A stretch of 64,000 nt of DNA. It comes from Eudromia elegans (lineage: Eukaryota > Chordata > Aves > Tinamiformes > Tinamidae). The notes beneath the pieces were generated by a model. It was given only the letters and a program-made list of their open reading frames with translations, searched no databases and was not told the origin of the DNA. How positions within the stretch are numbered: the first letter of the stretch is position 1; every line of letters starts with the position of its first letter. Location: the NCBI GenBank assembly GCA_003342815.1, contig PTEX01000197.1:1201956-1265955 (forward strand), read 5' to 3'. This document shows, piece by piece, positions 23,172-37,667 of the stretch. The position numbers and the translations under genes were made by a program.

Positions 23172-23412
23172 TTTCCTTCCTTCCTTCCTTCCTTCCTTCC
23201 TTCCTTCCTTCCTTCCTTCCTTCCTTCCTTCCTTCCTTCCTTCCTTCCTTCCTTCCTTCCTTCCTTCNNNNNNNNNNNNNNNNNNNNNNNNNNNNNNNNN
23301 NNNNNNNNNNNNNNNNNNNNNNNNNNNNNNNNNNNNNNNNNNNNNNNNNNNNNNNNNNNNNNNNNNNNNNNNNNNNNNNNNNNNNNNNNNNNNNNNNNNN
23401 NNNNNNNNNNNN

Positions 23413-23489
<77 letters not shown>

Positions 23490-23506
23490 TTCTCTCTTTC
23501 TCTCTT

Positions 23507-23537
<31 letters not shown>

Positions 23538-23621
23538 TTCTCTCTTTCTTTCTCTCCTTCTTTCTCTCTTTCTCTCTTTCTTTCTCTCCTTCTTTCTCTC
23601 TTTCTTTCTCTCTTTCTTGCC
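23172..23621. repeat. (TTCC)n – assembly gap – (TC/TTTC)n pyrimidine microsatellite
   Basis: About 95 bases of TTCC tetramer run into 145 undetermined bases (23268–23412), then about 200 bases of TC and TTTC repeat. The left and right sides have different repeat units, so the gap spans the switch. The true tract length is unknown. The long K/E/R-rich minus-strand frames are repeat artefacts. Confidence 0.97.
23268..23412. other. Assembly gap (145 N)
   Basis: A run of undetermined bases inside a pyrimidine microsatellite. The stated length may be an estimate. Confidence 0.99.
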
Positions 23622-26600
23622 TGCCTTCCTGCCTTTTTTCTGATAAGGTCTACATGACAGCTGTATATTTTGCAGAGTGTCAGTCTCCAGAGGCAAGAGA
23701 ACATAAGAACACCAGTAAGATACAGGCTGCCTAGTTCTCTTGTGTATAAGCTCACATGCTCTTTTTATCAGAGCTTCTATCACAGTAAACCAGGGGAATC
23801 ACAGGAAGTACACATACTTATAAAGCTGTTCTCCTCTGAGAATGACCCCTGAATGCTAGCTCAAGTCCTCGGATTGCTCACTTACAGATTTATGCTGCCC
23901 TCAATCAGTGCTACAAATAAAAAACAAGGAACAGGGTCTGTTGCTAATAAGAGGTTCTGAATTAGAAACCTTGTGATTTGCTGTTGGCACAGACAGAACA
24001 GCACAACCTTGTCAGCCCTGTTAATAAACTTCAGTCACAGTGCTGACCTGCTGACAGGCTCCACAAGCTGATGATATCTTGCAGCTTTTGAGCAAGGATT
24101 GCTTAGCATGTCAATGTGGAAGGCTTCTTTATTATGTTATTTTTATATTAATATTTTTATTAGGGAGCTAGGAGCAATAACAGAACCTAAGAAAGCCATG
24201 ATTTACCAACATTTTCAAATGCTTCCCTCCTCCTCCTACCCCTTAATCAGTGCTGAGTCACCATTTGGTGATGGAATCTTGCACCTCCATTTATCACCCA
24301 GCTCAAAGTCATGGACCACAACACGGCAGTGCCAGGTGTTGAACAAAACATAGTGTACGTATGCAGTACCAAACCCATGAACTACTCCAAGCTCAATCTC
24401 AGTTCATTTGAGGAGTGCTTTCAAGGCCACCCCATGGTTTGGTGTACAGTTCTCTCCTTCAAACAGACCCTCTGTTGGTCTACATACCCTTCAGTTAGCT
24501 GTGGATAGGGTACCCTTTGCAGCCCCCGGAAGAAGATGAATTGTGGGCCATGCCAGAAAAGCTGAGCGCTGCCACCCCAGATGGTGATGGGGTATCCATT
24601 TCTTTACATATTAATTCTGGCATGACCATTTAGTATTTATGCTTGGGAATGTCTCGTCTCCATCATCCCACAGTGCCTGAATAGTGTTATGGGTGAAAGA
24701 CTAATGCTAAGGCTAGCCAACAATGTCAGACTGATATTGGGCTTGACCAACAGCATCAACCAGGTTCTCCTACCTGTTTTAAACAGTGAAAAAGGAGGTG
24801 ATGGCTTTGGTGGTATGAGACTGGCATTCACCAGTGGTGGAATCAGCCGTGCAAATTTTCACAGGTGTAACAAGACCAGCTGCTCTGCTGCTAGCTCAGT
24901 GAGGAACACTGAAAAGAAATACCTACCTGGCAGCATCCCTTTAAACCTGTGACTCATAATCACAAATGTATTTCTGATTCTCTTCCCATTAATGCCTCAT
25001 GGACTATCATCTTTTTTAATGAAAATGTAGGCAGCTACTTTTCTGCCTAGTGTTACAAACTCTATCTAATGGATGAGGGCAGTGGAGTTGATTTTATTTG
25101 TTATGAATAAACAGTGCTTTGCTGAGGAAGTGAGTGCACTTTTTCAGTTCTGGTCATCATGAGAATCTATGAGGCTACATGTGGGACCATTACAGGGAGC
25201 CTGACACACGGCCTGAATTTTAATATCTGAAATGGAGCTGTGATGGGAAGAACTGCTGTTTCATCAGCCGTAGCCTCACAAATAGAAACATTTTGAGGTT
25301 CAGGGCTCCGGTTTAGAAAGAGGATCCTTTGACTCAAAGTGCAGGTCTAATTTTAATACAAGGTCTTATCCCACATTAGGGCATTGATTATTGTAATTAT
25401 GCCCTTTCAGGACATATTCAAGCTACACTATATCCAATTATAGCTATTTAAATACTGTTGTACTGTACATCACGTGGTTTGAGAGAAAGGAGGTAGCAGA
25501 TGAAATGGGGATCTGTTTTATCTAGCTTCCTGCCTTTACAATAAGGCCTCTTATATAAAAGAGAGCTGGCGTTATTAATATTATTTATTTCACCGGTGGG
25601 TATATCTGAGACTGTTTTCCTGAGCATCAAAAATGTGCTCACCTGTATTTCTGTATCTAATTTTAAAGGGAGATGAGGAATAAGATCTTCATCTTCTTGT
25701 CCCATTCTTTGGTGGTGAGACTTATTACATTGAATTTCCAGGTACTGCATTGGCAACAGAGAATAGGAAATCCTGGTATCATTAAGTCATTGAGAGAACA
25801 GGTTTTCTCTTGGAGTATCTCCTTATGGTGATCATTATTGCTTGGGGAAGCTGTTTTCTGGGTTTGCTGTGCAAGGGAATGGCCTTTTTAGGAGAATGAT
25901 GCTGGATTCCTCTCCTCCTTCCTTGTTTTCCTCCTCCACAGCTTTATTAACTTTTTTTTTCTTTTCTTTTCTTTTCTTTCTTTTTTTTTTTAAGTTAGTA
26001 GTTCTTTAGCCTGATGGAACTTCAGGGCAAACTGGACCCACGCTTAGTTTGCCTGACTGTACTGATGTTGGCTTAATTCCATCACCAGTAATGTGATGTA
26101 ACAATGTGTTGTATTTGTTCCCTCACCGGAAATGATCTCAGATGAGCAACAACTTCACAAAAAACATTCTCAGATGAAACTCCCACTGTTTCCATTTCTC
26201 AAAACTTCTTTTTTTTTCACCCCAAAGGATTTTTTTTTTTGAATTCCGTAGGCACATAGTAGAGTTATTAATGGTGATGTCAAGTTTTCCCCCTAGGAGG
26301 TCCTATTTCTTAAATATATGCCTAGAATGGTGAGCATGCTTCACTCTATTGGCACGTGCATTGCTTCCCCATCTAGTGATCAGCAAGTGCTTTCATGCTT
26401 CCGTGCCTTGCTTAGTCAGAATCAGGAGATGTTTCACAATCAAAACATCACGTACCCCAAGGACATAAAATCTTCCCTCTGCTGGAGTACCAGCTTCTGG
26501 GTACATTAGATTACTCTCCCCTCGCTCTAATTCATCTTTTATAGATTGAGAACTTCTGCCCCTACTGATCCCTGGCAACACCACCAACCTCTCTGTACCA

Positions 26601-28876
26601 GACCTGTTGGTTGCAAGAGCCTGAAACGTCCAGTCTGTTGATCATCATCTGTTGACTTGGCATACAGAACTCCCACCACTGCACAGTTTGAGGTATTGAT
26701 GGTTCCTGCTGAGGTCAAGAGAGAAGAGGAAAAGCAGGCCTATACTGTTTGGCAGCCTGCTGAGCTAAGCCTGTTGGTTTAAAAAGGAAAATAAAGGGAA
26801 AGGGATTTTTTTACCATAGTTCGTAATGTGATTTTCGATGGTGAAGGTCAAACCTGGAGTCTATTTTTTCCTGTGTGTATTATAAAACGCTGTGGGCGAA
26901 AGGAACCCCTGGTTGGGAGTCTGCAGACATCCCATGCACCCTACTGGTCCCACTGCTCTATACTCAGCAGCGTTGGCCATTCAGAGCTAATCTATGTAAC
27001 TAAGCCCTCACCCAACCCAGTCTTCAAATTGTGTTGTGGATCATCAGGCTCATGTTTTGCATTGTGGTGAGTTAGTATTTTCCAGTCTGTGGCTTACTGC
27101 TGATGAATATTTGGATGTTTGGAGCCACATCCCCTAGCATACATGAGCAATTTCCCAGAAATTTTAATGAACTTCACAATGAATCCTTGTTGACTAGAAC
27201 ATTCGCAGAGCCAAGCAGTGTGAACGAAGTGCAAGCACAATAGCACACTGCCATAAACCAAATGCCCTATTAGCCAGATTCTGACCAACTGACCTGGCAG
27301 TTCCAGATGCACTTCAGAATTATGGATGCCTTTTCTTCGTTTTGGTGCAACACACTAATTTCCACTCAAAACCATAAAAAATAAAAAATGACCTCTGTAA
27401 TATATCTGAACACTGCTGACTTAAATTAGGACTTCCTTCACAGTAAGTTCCAATCCAACATGCAAAGTTCCAATAATTTAAATAATTCAATTTTCTGATC
27501 TCACTGTATGCATATTCCGGGGGGGGGGAAGTGACCAGAATCATGATAAATTTGTATTTTTGTGTTCATGAAGATCTACTAGTCTCTACAGATGCTCTTC
27601 TTATAGTATTAGGCACTGAGATGCCTGCATGTAAATCGTGCTGTAGGCTCATTAGTGTTACTGCTACTTGGTTGCTAGCTGAGACACCACTTCTGATTTA
27701 GGGTATTTTGACGCTTAGCAACAAACTAAGCTTTAGCGAGCAGGTGGCTGAGCCAAAATAGTAGTGGAGTTCACAGTTAGCTGAAATAATAACAAGGAAT
27801 TGCTGGTCAGAATATGCTTTCTTTCTTGATTTATTAAAACAGCCCAGGAAAAGCTCATCTGTGAAGCATCCACTCCCACGAGGCACCTGCTTCAAAGCCA
27901 CTGTGATGCAGGTGTGTTTCTTTGCACGAGCAGGAACAGTTCCCACGCTAGGACTATACTGAGGTCAACTAATAAACCTGTCCACCTGTGCTGACCAAAG
28001 CATTCAACTGTGTGTGGGGCTTGCCTTTTAGCAAATCTTTAGCAAGTCAAACCTCAGCACTCCCATCAGCCTATGGCTGCTTCCTGCATATGTAACTCTG
28101 GATTCACTTCCTTTCCAGGCTTGTATCAGTTTGCTCTCATTGCCTGTAGGAAAGAGTGATAGCTCCGCTGGTAGGCAGGACAGTTTTCTTGCTTTGCTGT
28201 GTCATTTTCCTTTCTCTCACTTTCTTTGGGCTATACAGAGAGCCTAAGGATGTTCATCCTTCTTTTGAGGGCTTCCACAATGCATTTCACTGAGGACTGC
28301 CTTGCACCGGGGATATCCTTGCATTGGTTTCCAGACTGGTTGTGACAGCTGACCATCACCTGCTTGACTTTGCAATGTGTTTGCAAACACGTTAGCCTCT
28401 CAGGCTGGGCAGTGCCCAAATCTTTCCCTTCCTGGCAAGGAAGGAAAGCACTGATATGTTCAGCACATCCCTCTCAATGCATGAGAGAGTCAAGGCTGAA
28501 TTCAAACAGAATAGCCACAATATAAGAGGAGTGCTCAGATCTCTGCTTCTGGTTACACACACTCAGTTGTATGCTCTGTTCACTCCTTTATTTCTTTATG
28601 TTCTGTGTTTGTGGTCTGTCACGAGCATATGAAACATGGGGTTGAAGGGCAGACACAGCCTGCAAATTCATTTTGTATGGCCCATGACCACTCCAGTTTT
28701 TAAAGCCTGGCTGTTGACTTGCTCAAAGTCCTGTGTTCCCAGGGTGGCCGGGCAGTGGTGGTTTGAAGATTGACAGGGTTCTTGCCAAGAAGGCAGATCC
28801 CCATCAAGGTCTCAAGGCCTAAAGAAGGGACTTAGAAGTTGAGAAGATATGTCTGCTAGTAGCAGTTCGGATTTTG

Positions 28877-28945
28877 TTGTGTGACCGTGAGCACACTTCT
28901 TCCAGAACTCTTGATGTTCTGCAAAATGGGGCTAGAAATAGAGAT
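28877..28945 (+). repeat. Possible MIR-like (CORE-SINE) remnant
   Basis: The order GTGTGACCGTGAGCA … CTGCAAAATGGGGCTAGAAATAG follows the core of MIR-type SINEs (GTGTGACCTTGGGCAAGTCA … CTGTAAAATGGGGATAATA). Divergence is high, as expected for an ancient amniote repeat. Confidence 0.4.
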
Positions 28946-31900
28946 TTTTTTTGTCATGTGCGAGACTTACCATCTGCTTGAGAACCTTGCTGGCAGGTTC
29001 ACTGACTGAAAGCTAGGTGTTAAGGGCTCTGTTTGGGAAGATATGGAGGTGGAGTCGAGGAAGGTTGGTGTGGTACCTCACAAAGCTTTGCATGGACTCT
29101 AATAACAACCATGCCAGGAATGGAGAGCAGTGAGGGCATCTCCTTGGTAAAGACTGCTGTGTGCATTTGCTGTGTGCTGAGATGGACACAGAGCACTAAG
29201 TTTAGTCATGTAGGCCAGTGAGTACCAGCTGTTTGGTTACTCTAGCAAGTATCTGTTTTCTTGATTACTCACTGTGCTCATCCAATCTGAAGCACTTTAG
29301 AAGGGCCAAACTACTATTTTTTTTTTATTTTACCAGAAGATAGAAGCCTCTATGGACAGTCGAGCTGCCTTGCAGTGTCTCCGTTTGTACTCAAAAAAAT
29401 CACTAGCCACTTTTGAAAAACTTGACTGTTTACATTTACAGATCACTATGTGTAAAGAACTAAGTTTTGTTAACATTTCCAGAAGAAAACAATGCAGATA
29501 TTGCAGAGAATTATGTTCCCAGTGAGGAAATAAGCTGCAGGAGAAGAGGCACGGTTAACATGGAAGGAGACATGGAAGGAGACTTTTTTTTTTTTTTTCC
29601 CCAGAGAAGTACCATTGCTTTTATTAGGAAAGCGTGAGGCAAAGCAGTGTATAACTCAGAACATGAATGAATTGTCTGGCTTAGGGGAGAAGGCAAAGGA
29701 GAAAATTAAAAAAAATTTACTCTTAAGATGCAAGCAAGCCTTTAAAACACAGGCAAGCTTTCTGCATATTATATTCATCACACAGGGAATTCAGGAAATG
29801 AGCACTGAACCCAAAGGGCTCCATCCCAGATGATAATTCTTATGTAAGGGGTATTTAAGTGTACTTCTGAGTCTGCATGGGGAAATTGGACTGAGATTTC
29901 TGTGACAGTTGCACTGTAGTAAACGAGAAGGGATGATCAGAAAAGCCCACAGTATGGACTGGAGCTAACAGTTAACCAAAGCAACCCTACTGTAAGTGAA
30001 TAGATCCTAGTATTGCTTGTACTAGCATTCAGCCTGATTATTGCCGTATGTTAAATTAGAAGAATTCTTAGTTGCTCGAGCAGCCCTTTACAAATTCTTG
30101 AAGAGATTAAAAAAAAAAAGTGATTTGCTTTCTCAGTGCCCCTGTGAAATGAAAGGTCGGTTATTCTGTCCCCATAATATAGGTGAAGAAAGCTGATGTC
30201 CTCAACAAGTAAGATCCGTCCTGTCAAAAATTCTCTTAAATAATATACATCTTTGTTTTTGGGGGATGAACTTCACACGCCATAAAGGGCCAGTGCTCGA
30301 CACCATTTGGAAGCTGAGTGCTTCTCTGAGGCATGGAGACGCATGTGCTAGTGTGTACGTGTGTCTGAAGACATTGTAGTAAATGGTATCCAAACATGAA
30401 ACCAGAATGTCTTAAAAGACTGCTTAAGGCAAAGGTGAATCCAGGGAAACAGTCTTGGCAATGGGTAGGCAGTGAGTCAGAAGCCCTGCCCCTGGGGCTT
30501 CTGGTGCTCTTAAACTAGCACCTCAGTGCCTGATTTTTGAATTGTTTGAAAACTCAGTAATGTACTCGAGACTACTGAGTGAGTCAAGCAGAGCCAGGCT
30601 CAGAGCTTGAAGGCATTACAAATCTTCCTGTCAAACCTCCAGGGGACCAGAATAACACTCAAACCAAAGGATATATAATGTACCTTACCACAAAGTTGAT
30701 TTATTTTCCCATCAACAATTTGTATATGTATTAATATTTCAAAATCAGTAGATCAGTTTAAAGGAAAAACAATCAGTAATGCTTCAGAATCAATACTGAC
30801 TAAACCGACTGACTCAAACGCAGCAGAAAACCATCAAGGTTGGCAGGAGTAGAATGAAACAAGCTTTCACGGAGGTATAGACATGGCTAATTTTTAATGA
30901 AAACATGAAAACATTACTCGATATTTGGCACAGTTGGTGCCAAAAAACAAAAGCAAGCAAATATCCTCCCAAAAGTATCAGTATGTTGTTCCGGATCAGA
31001 ACTGAGCAGATCTGACCCAGAGGCTGGGCTCCTCTAGACCAGGCTTCAGTGCAACTCTTCTTGGACAGATACGTTGCAAAAGATTTTAGAGGACTTATGA
31101 ATGTGTGAAGGACAAAATGCAGGTTAGAAGTGTTCCAAAGGCTGACATATGAGTAAAAATTTTCATCTCTGGAGACAAAACCTGGCTGAAGTATGGAGAT
31201 GTTCTTTTGCTACATTTGTGACACACCAATGCACAACTGATGTACTTCTCAAGTGAAATTTCTGAGATGACACAGCTGTGTCTGAGTTTGGTGTTTGCTC
31301 TGGGATCAAATTAAATTTATCAAAGATACAGCTGGGATACAAGTATCCAACCTTGGCTAATTTCAAGTAGATTTGTCTGTTGTAATTGACTGGTACCTCT
31401 TATTCACAAAGTTAAACCAAGACCTCAGCTCTGACACCGACTCTGACACAACAACAGTGTTTCCTGTTACTTTCTCATGTATTTACAAAGAAACTGAGGA
31501 ACTTAGATAATATTCATTCATTTGAAAACTCACAATTATCACTGCTCTTCTGGTAAGACATCTCTCTTCCTGATATGGCCTATGTGCTTTCACTGAAGTC
31601 AGTTGGAGCTCAGTGCTTTTTACTCAGTACCTTTCAGAAATGGCCTCGTGTCACTCTGCAGATGAGTTCTCACTAAGAGCAACCAGGCAGGCCATTTATC
31701 TCTGGTGCAGCTAAATACAGGGTAACTTTAGGTCCTATATACGCCTCTACAGAGTATTAGCAATCCAATATAATAATCCAGTCTTTCTCAAACTTCATAA
31801 AATCTACAGCCCATGTAACTCTTTGGGAAAAAAAATGCTCTGACTATCATATGCAGTTTTTTATTTGCAGAAAACTAAACCTTAGCCCACACTTGAAGGT

Positions 31901-32118
31901 TAATGTATTGATATTTCTCCCCACTTTTCTTCACTGGCAGCTGTAAAGTTTGTGTTAAAATACAGCAGCGGCTGTTCTGAGGATCACTTCCTGAACCCTA
32001 TGGCTCAGCATATATCCTTGGCTCTAGTCTGATAAACACCAATCCATGCTAAGAAACGTCATGACCTCTTCACAGCTGTGAAACAAAGGTACAGAATAGA
32101 AAATTGTAGAAAACAAGT

Positions 32119-32162
32119 GCAAGTGGGAACAGAGAGCTTGGAATATTCTGATGATAGCAATT
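32119..32162 (+). repeat. Dispersed repeat, copy 1 (partner at 44431–44474)
   Basis: This 44-base stretch matches 44431–44474 with about five mismatches. The preceding AGAAAAC and AAGTG bases are also shared with spacing changes. It is probably part of an unidentified old interspersed element. Confidence 0.6.
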
Positions 32163-34684
32163 CTTCTAGTTCTCTGGTCTCAATAGCTCCCCTAGTGAGT
32201 GACTTACCAAGAAAACATTTCTCCCCATTTTCTACCTTTAACAGTGGGTTGTATTCTTTCCTACAGTACTGAGCTGAGGTTGTGATTCAGTTTAGTTCAT
32301 TTTTCTTCCTATTAATCCCCTTGATTTTCCTGTAATTTTTGGAAAATCTGCTAGAGTCAGTATATGTGACAACAAGAGAAGTAACAGCTGAACTTGTACT
32401 TACCAGATACAGGCTTCAGTTATGTATTTTGTCCCATCCCAGACAGGTATGTTTACCACAGGCATGAGGGACTAGCAATTTCTGGATTGTCTCATGCTCA
32501 CTGGCTTGGGTGAGTTCTCTTGCCTTGTGATTACTGATTTTCCCTAGGAAAACTCTCCAGGTTGGGATTTGTGGCAAAGGCCAAGATAAAGGTAAGATAA
32601 AATGTTCAAAGGGCTATGTAAGGGCTGTCTGGATATGCAATATCAATGACTAATAAATTAGTCAATAAAATAAAAACTTGCGAGAATTGTATAGTGAATT
32701 TCTTGTGAAGTTGATTATTACAGTGGCCTCTAGTTTTACCACGTTGGAAGCTCAATCAGCTGCTAGTAAATAGCCTGTCCCAAGAGCATGCTGCTGCAAA
32801 TGTAAAAAGCTAAGGGGGAATATCCTGTCGCTAATAAGATGTCCAAAGAGATGTCCTAAGATAACCTGCACCTTGGCCAGGACCTCTGTCCTTCCATTCC
32901 GTGATAACCTCTCATTTTGCTTTTTGTGGGCGCTACAACCTCTGAGGTTTCCACCTTAAATTCAGAATCAGGAGATCAAAAAATGGAGAGACAGCTGGGG
33001 GGAAGAGGGTAGGGAGTGCCAAAAGCTCAGGACTAGTGTTAGGCAGGTATTTTGTGGTCCATATACTAGAAGAGCTAAATTATGGTCTTCTTGAGCCTAC
33101 ATCAATCTAGTACAGCACAGTGGGGTTCATGAGTAACCTGGTGACGGGTGCCCACACCTCAGCTGACATAAGCCAGGGTCCAAAGTAATAGTTCTGTCAC
33201 TTTTTGCCATCACTAATGTCAGGTTTGAGGTCAGGGTGAAGATGAATATGCTTTGCAGCATCTTCAGGGCTGCAGCAGTGAGGCCATTGGGGATGACTTT
33301 ATCTGTGGTCTCTCAACAGCTTGTGCAGGATGAAATGTTGGTAATGTAACACTGGCTGTTGTGCTAGCGATTGACAGGGAACATACTTGGACCGAAGTCT
33401 CTTTCACTCCATCTAGTGGCAGTAAGGCTCGAAACACCCTAGAAGGCTTCAGAGGACCAGCCGGCAGATGAGTGAATCCCGAAGTCCCTAGATGAGAGGC
33501 TGCCATCTTTTAGATTTTTAGGGTTGCCAGGTGGCCATCCCCCAAAGCTGGGTCAGGAGCGCCTGGGGTTTGTGGATTGGACCCTACATCTCTGCTTGTG
33601 ATGTGATAATCAGGACAGTGGTCCCAAAGAGTTTGCAGCAAGGAGAAAGGATGGGTGTCTGCCCTGAGCTCTTTGCTGTGACAATGGGTACAAAATCGTT
33701 GACAGTGGCTGGCCTATGGATTTTAATAGCCCTTGGTTAGGCTGTTATGGATCATTCATGCATACATTCATACTTTATTCCCCAGGCATGGGGATCCCCT
33801 TCCACCTGCCTGTGTTTTACTGTATGGCACTGGGTAGTTATGCACACAAGGAAATTAACAAACACTCTTTCAATACAAAAACTCTTATTAACTAGAAAAT
33901 GATATAATAATGGAGGTGGATGCAGAAATCTTAATTTACTATTAGTGTAGAAACCTATATTGGGTTATGCTATGGTTTCTAGTTACCTGTTCTCACAGTA
34001 TTTTAACCACAATGCTGTCTTCTTAAAAGAAGGTCAAAATGGACGGGGTCCTCCAAGAGATAAACTATCAATACATCCTTTCATTACTCGGTCTTTTCAT
34101 AGATGCCCTTTTATCTGGTCAAGTCCCACTCAGAAAGCAGTTACTCCTTCTTCACAGACTTTGTGTTGTGCTCCTCCTGAGTGTGTCCAAATACTTTACA
34201 AATCTTTGTGACTTTATTTTCCAAATAGGCACCATGATGCACAGAGGGGTAGGACATTGAAACTTATCTCCTAAGCCAGAACACTCAGTTAACAGATGAT
34301 TTTGAAAAGAATAAGACTTCCTGTAGTGCTTTGAGAATTTGAAGTGTGACCCTCATTAACTTCTCTTGCAGGAATAAGTACACCACTTTTGCAAACCAGA
34401 GCCCTGTGCCTGCAATCAATCATCAAAAGCCATGAACACCTAATCACTCATCCCAGATAGAGCAGGTAGCCCACTGTCATAGAGAAAAGCAGCTCCAAAG
34501 CAGGTGCATTTCGCTTTAACAGTTATGGTCCTGATCTTTTTCTACTGCTAATCCCTTCTCTTATTCAGTGCATATCCTCCTAATTCTGCAGAAGATGAGA
34601 CAGGGAGGCAGCACACAGGGTCTGCATTCCACAGTCTTCTTTCCGCTCCCAGCACTGTCCACCCTGTGAATGGAGGAACTATTT

Positions 34685-34686
34685 GC

Positions 34687-34725
<39 letters not shown>
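34685..34725. repeat. (GT)n microsatellite
   Basis: About 20 GT units, the first few interrupted by GC. A 12-base palindrome TGGTGTACACCA follows at about 34738–34749. Confidence 0.97.
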
Positions 34726-34728
<3 letters not shown>

Positions 34729-37667
34729 TGGTGTGATTGGTGTACACCATGGTGAGGACAGAGAACTACAGAGAGACCGAGTTGATAAAACCATACATTA
34801 GTGTTTCTGAGTGCTTCACTTGTGACTTAAAGCTCAATTAATATCTTCTGTATAAATGCAGCAAGAAGGTGACCTCCCAGGAAGGGCAGATTTCCCAGAC
34901 TCTCTTTGCAGGCAGGGACCCATCAGCTCAGAACTGCCAATCATGCATAGAACTGGCAGGAAGTGGGACGAACACAGCAGCTATAATCTTGGAAAGATTG
35001 TAGCTATAGATTGTGTCTGAATAGGCTGCATATCACCTTCCAGCACCATCATTTCATGCTATGATATGTTTCTAACTGCACATTTTCTAGGGGCAAGTTT
35101 GGCATGAAGGAGAAGACTTATAAGCTGAACAAACTGTAGCAGCAGTAGCCCTCTTACAAATAGCATCTTTTCCAAGGCCCTTCAATTTTGCCCTCATCTC
35201 ATGAGAAATACCTCTGAGGCAGTGGAGAGCACAGGAGGTCACGGGGTGATGTGGAAACGAGGGGGCCACCAGGTACCCGTCCTTTCCCTGGCACTGCAAG
35301 AAAATGCATGACCTTGCCAGATGAGAAGCTTGGCCACCACTGCTCTATGTTGCTACAAGCACAGGAGAATACTTTTCCCAGACCTTGCAGTCCATATTTA
35401 GTCCATGTTGCAGTCCATGTTTAATCACACTGACACAGCAGGGTAAAGAGCACATGCTTGTCACGAAGGCCACAATTCTGCTAAGCACTAAATTCCTGCT
35501 CCAGAAAGGGTTACCAAAGTGTAGTTTTCCCAAATAGTTGAATCCCACTGGCTTATATTCAGCCTGGAGTGAATTTCCAGCCTGGAAATTCCCAGCTCAT
35601 GCTGTTCATGTTGGGTAAGACAGTCTTGAAGAACAATTAGCTAAGTTCTATCTGTAAAAAATGCAATAGGATATGATGTGTTTATACACATGACAGGGTT
35701 TTGCACACATGACCCTTTACAATACTAAATCCTTGAGGATTATTCTTGAGGATTATTGCCAGTATATAGACCAGCTTGGTAAACTAACATTAACATTGTA
35801 TCTATTATGTGTTCATAGAATCAGACCCTCAGACACCCACAATATCACTACGGTAAGGAAAATAAATTTTATTCTATAAGGTCTTGACTTTTTTTCCCTG
35901 CATATCCCATTAAATGCTGGTTTTCATAATTACATATGGCCTATTTCAAAATCTGATTAGGTAGCACCCTATTTGATAAATCAACTCACCAAACAAACTG
36001 TCAGCAGCATCCAATCATCAAGAACAAAGCTGGACTCTCATCTGTTGCTTTGACTTAGTGACAAAAACTAAAACAGAAGAAGAAATGCTAGTATAACCCC
36101 TTCCAGGCGACAAAGGCTTGCTTATAGCCATGAGAAGCAGCTGAAGAGGAACTATGCTAAATGATTGTTGTCAAGGAGAATTCTCACAGGCAAATCAACA
36201 AAAAATACCTTTTCTTTTAAATTCAGATTTGCTTACTAAGATTTGAAACTATAGGTGCTGCTGTGTGTGCTTTTCATTATTTGCATAAGTTTCACTTGCT
36301 CTGAAAGTAGGAGTTGCCTCGCTCTCTTCCTGGTCTTTGCTTATTGAGTTGGTAGTGTCCATTTAGTGTTCAATACAGAAGATGTGATAGAACAAGTTCA
36401 CACTGCTCCAACATGTTGAAGTGCTCAAGTTATCAGTAATGGCTCCTGGCCAAGAGCTTGCAGCTGACCTGCTTGAAAGCAAAGTAAGTGCCCTTCTGTG
36501 AATTTTGCAACTCTGCTCCTATGTCATTTTTATGACCGTGGTTCTGCAAAAAGTGAAAGAAACCTAAAATAAAATGAAATAGCTTTCACTTTGAGACCAC
36601 CTTCCCTCAAACAGCTTGTTTCAGCAGAGAAAAAACATTCTTGAAATATTTGCATTTGATTTTGGAGAGTTGGAAATGACTTTTTGAAGTTGTTCTAAAT
36701 AACGTACTTTTGTCACTTGAACCAGCCCTTCTCAGGGGAGGAAAATGTCTCTGTAGAGGTGTCTGGGCAACCTTAGTGACTTTAGAACCATTGGAGGCAA
36801 TCCTCACACTGATCTCCAGAAATACAAATTCAATAAATTTCTGCTGTCGGAGCTTTTGTCCTGGCAGCTGCCTAGTATAGTCTCCTTAGAGGGGAATTCC
36901 AGCTCTGATGAAGGAGAATAATAAAAGTGCCAGGTTGGATTATTGCCTAGATATTTTCAGATGGCTTGACTGAAAGACTGAATTTCTCTTAGTCTCAGTT
37001 CTATGCCACAATATCACAGCATTTTGGAGATAGAAGCAGGGAGTAAATGGGGCAGAGGGAAAGAACAGAGATGTTCCTGCTAAGTAAGGGATGGTTGCTC
37101 CATAAATAAAATCCCTTTCCTGCTCCAAAGACAGAGATATTCAACTAGTGGTTGTTCTTTGAGTGGTGGTGTAAAGAAACCAAGATTCAGTTGATAGCAG
37201 AAATTATAGATGTCAGGAAACGACATAAGCAGTTTGCCTGCTGAAGTTTCTATTTGTTTTTGGAACCATCTCTTCTGCCTCACTCTCCTCCATTTTGTAA
37301 TTAATTCTCTCACAATGATAGGTTAATACTTAAAATCATATCCATGAATTTTCAATGTTCAGCGCACTACAGGATGCTACACCCAAACCTTTGAATATAA
37401 AAGACAATATATTAATGACTACCCCACAATGCAAGCTATTTTCTCGGGACCGCAGAAATTAACTAACTGGTAATGGAGGGATCTGGTTGGGATTATGGGA
37501 TGCAAAATGGTGACAGTCAGGAATTGCTTATGGCAAATAGGCAGCACACAGAATCTCTTCCTTAAGGAGGACTGCTCCCATACCCAGGTGGAGCAGAGGG
37601 TCCTGTGGCAAGGAGATGAATGCTGGGCAAGGCTGTTTTGGAGGGTTCACTTTTTAGGGTGACATTG
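34726..37667. other. Intergenic sequence, nothing recognised
   Basis: AT-leaning, no coding exon or clear mobile element seen. Confidence 0.5.

Larger units (their letters stand above)
23622..34684. other. Intergenic sequence, no gene confirmed
   Basis: Eleven kilobases of AT-leaning sequence with no coding exon I can support. It contains T-runs, a G9 run at 27520–27528, and ancient repeat-like remnants (28877–28945, about 30140–30210, 32119–32162, about 34195–34265) recognisable only weakly. Confidence 0.55.

Noticed and set aside
23097..23783. 228-codon minus-strand frame rich in EGRK and KERE repeats
   Set aside because: It runs through a pyrimidine microsatellite and 145 undetermined bases.
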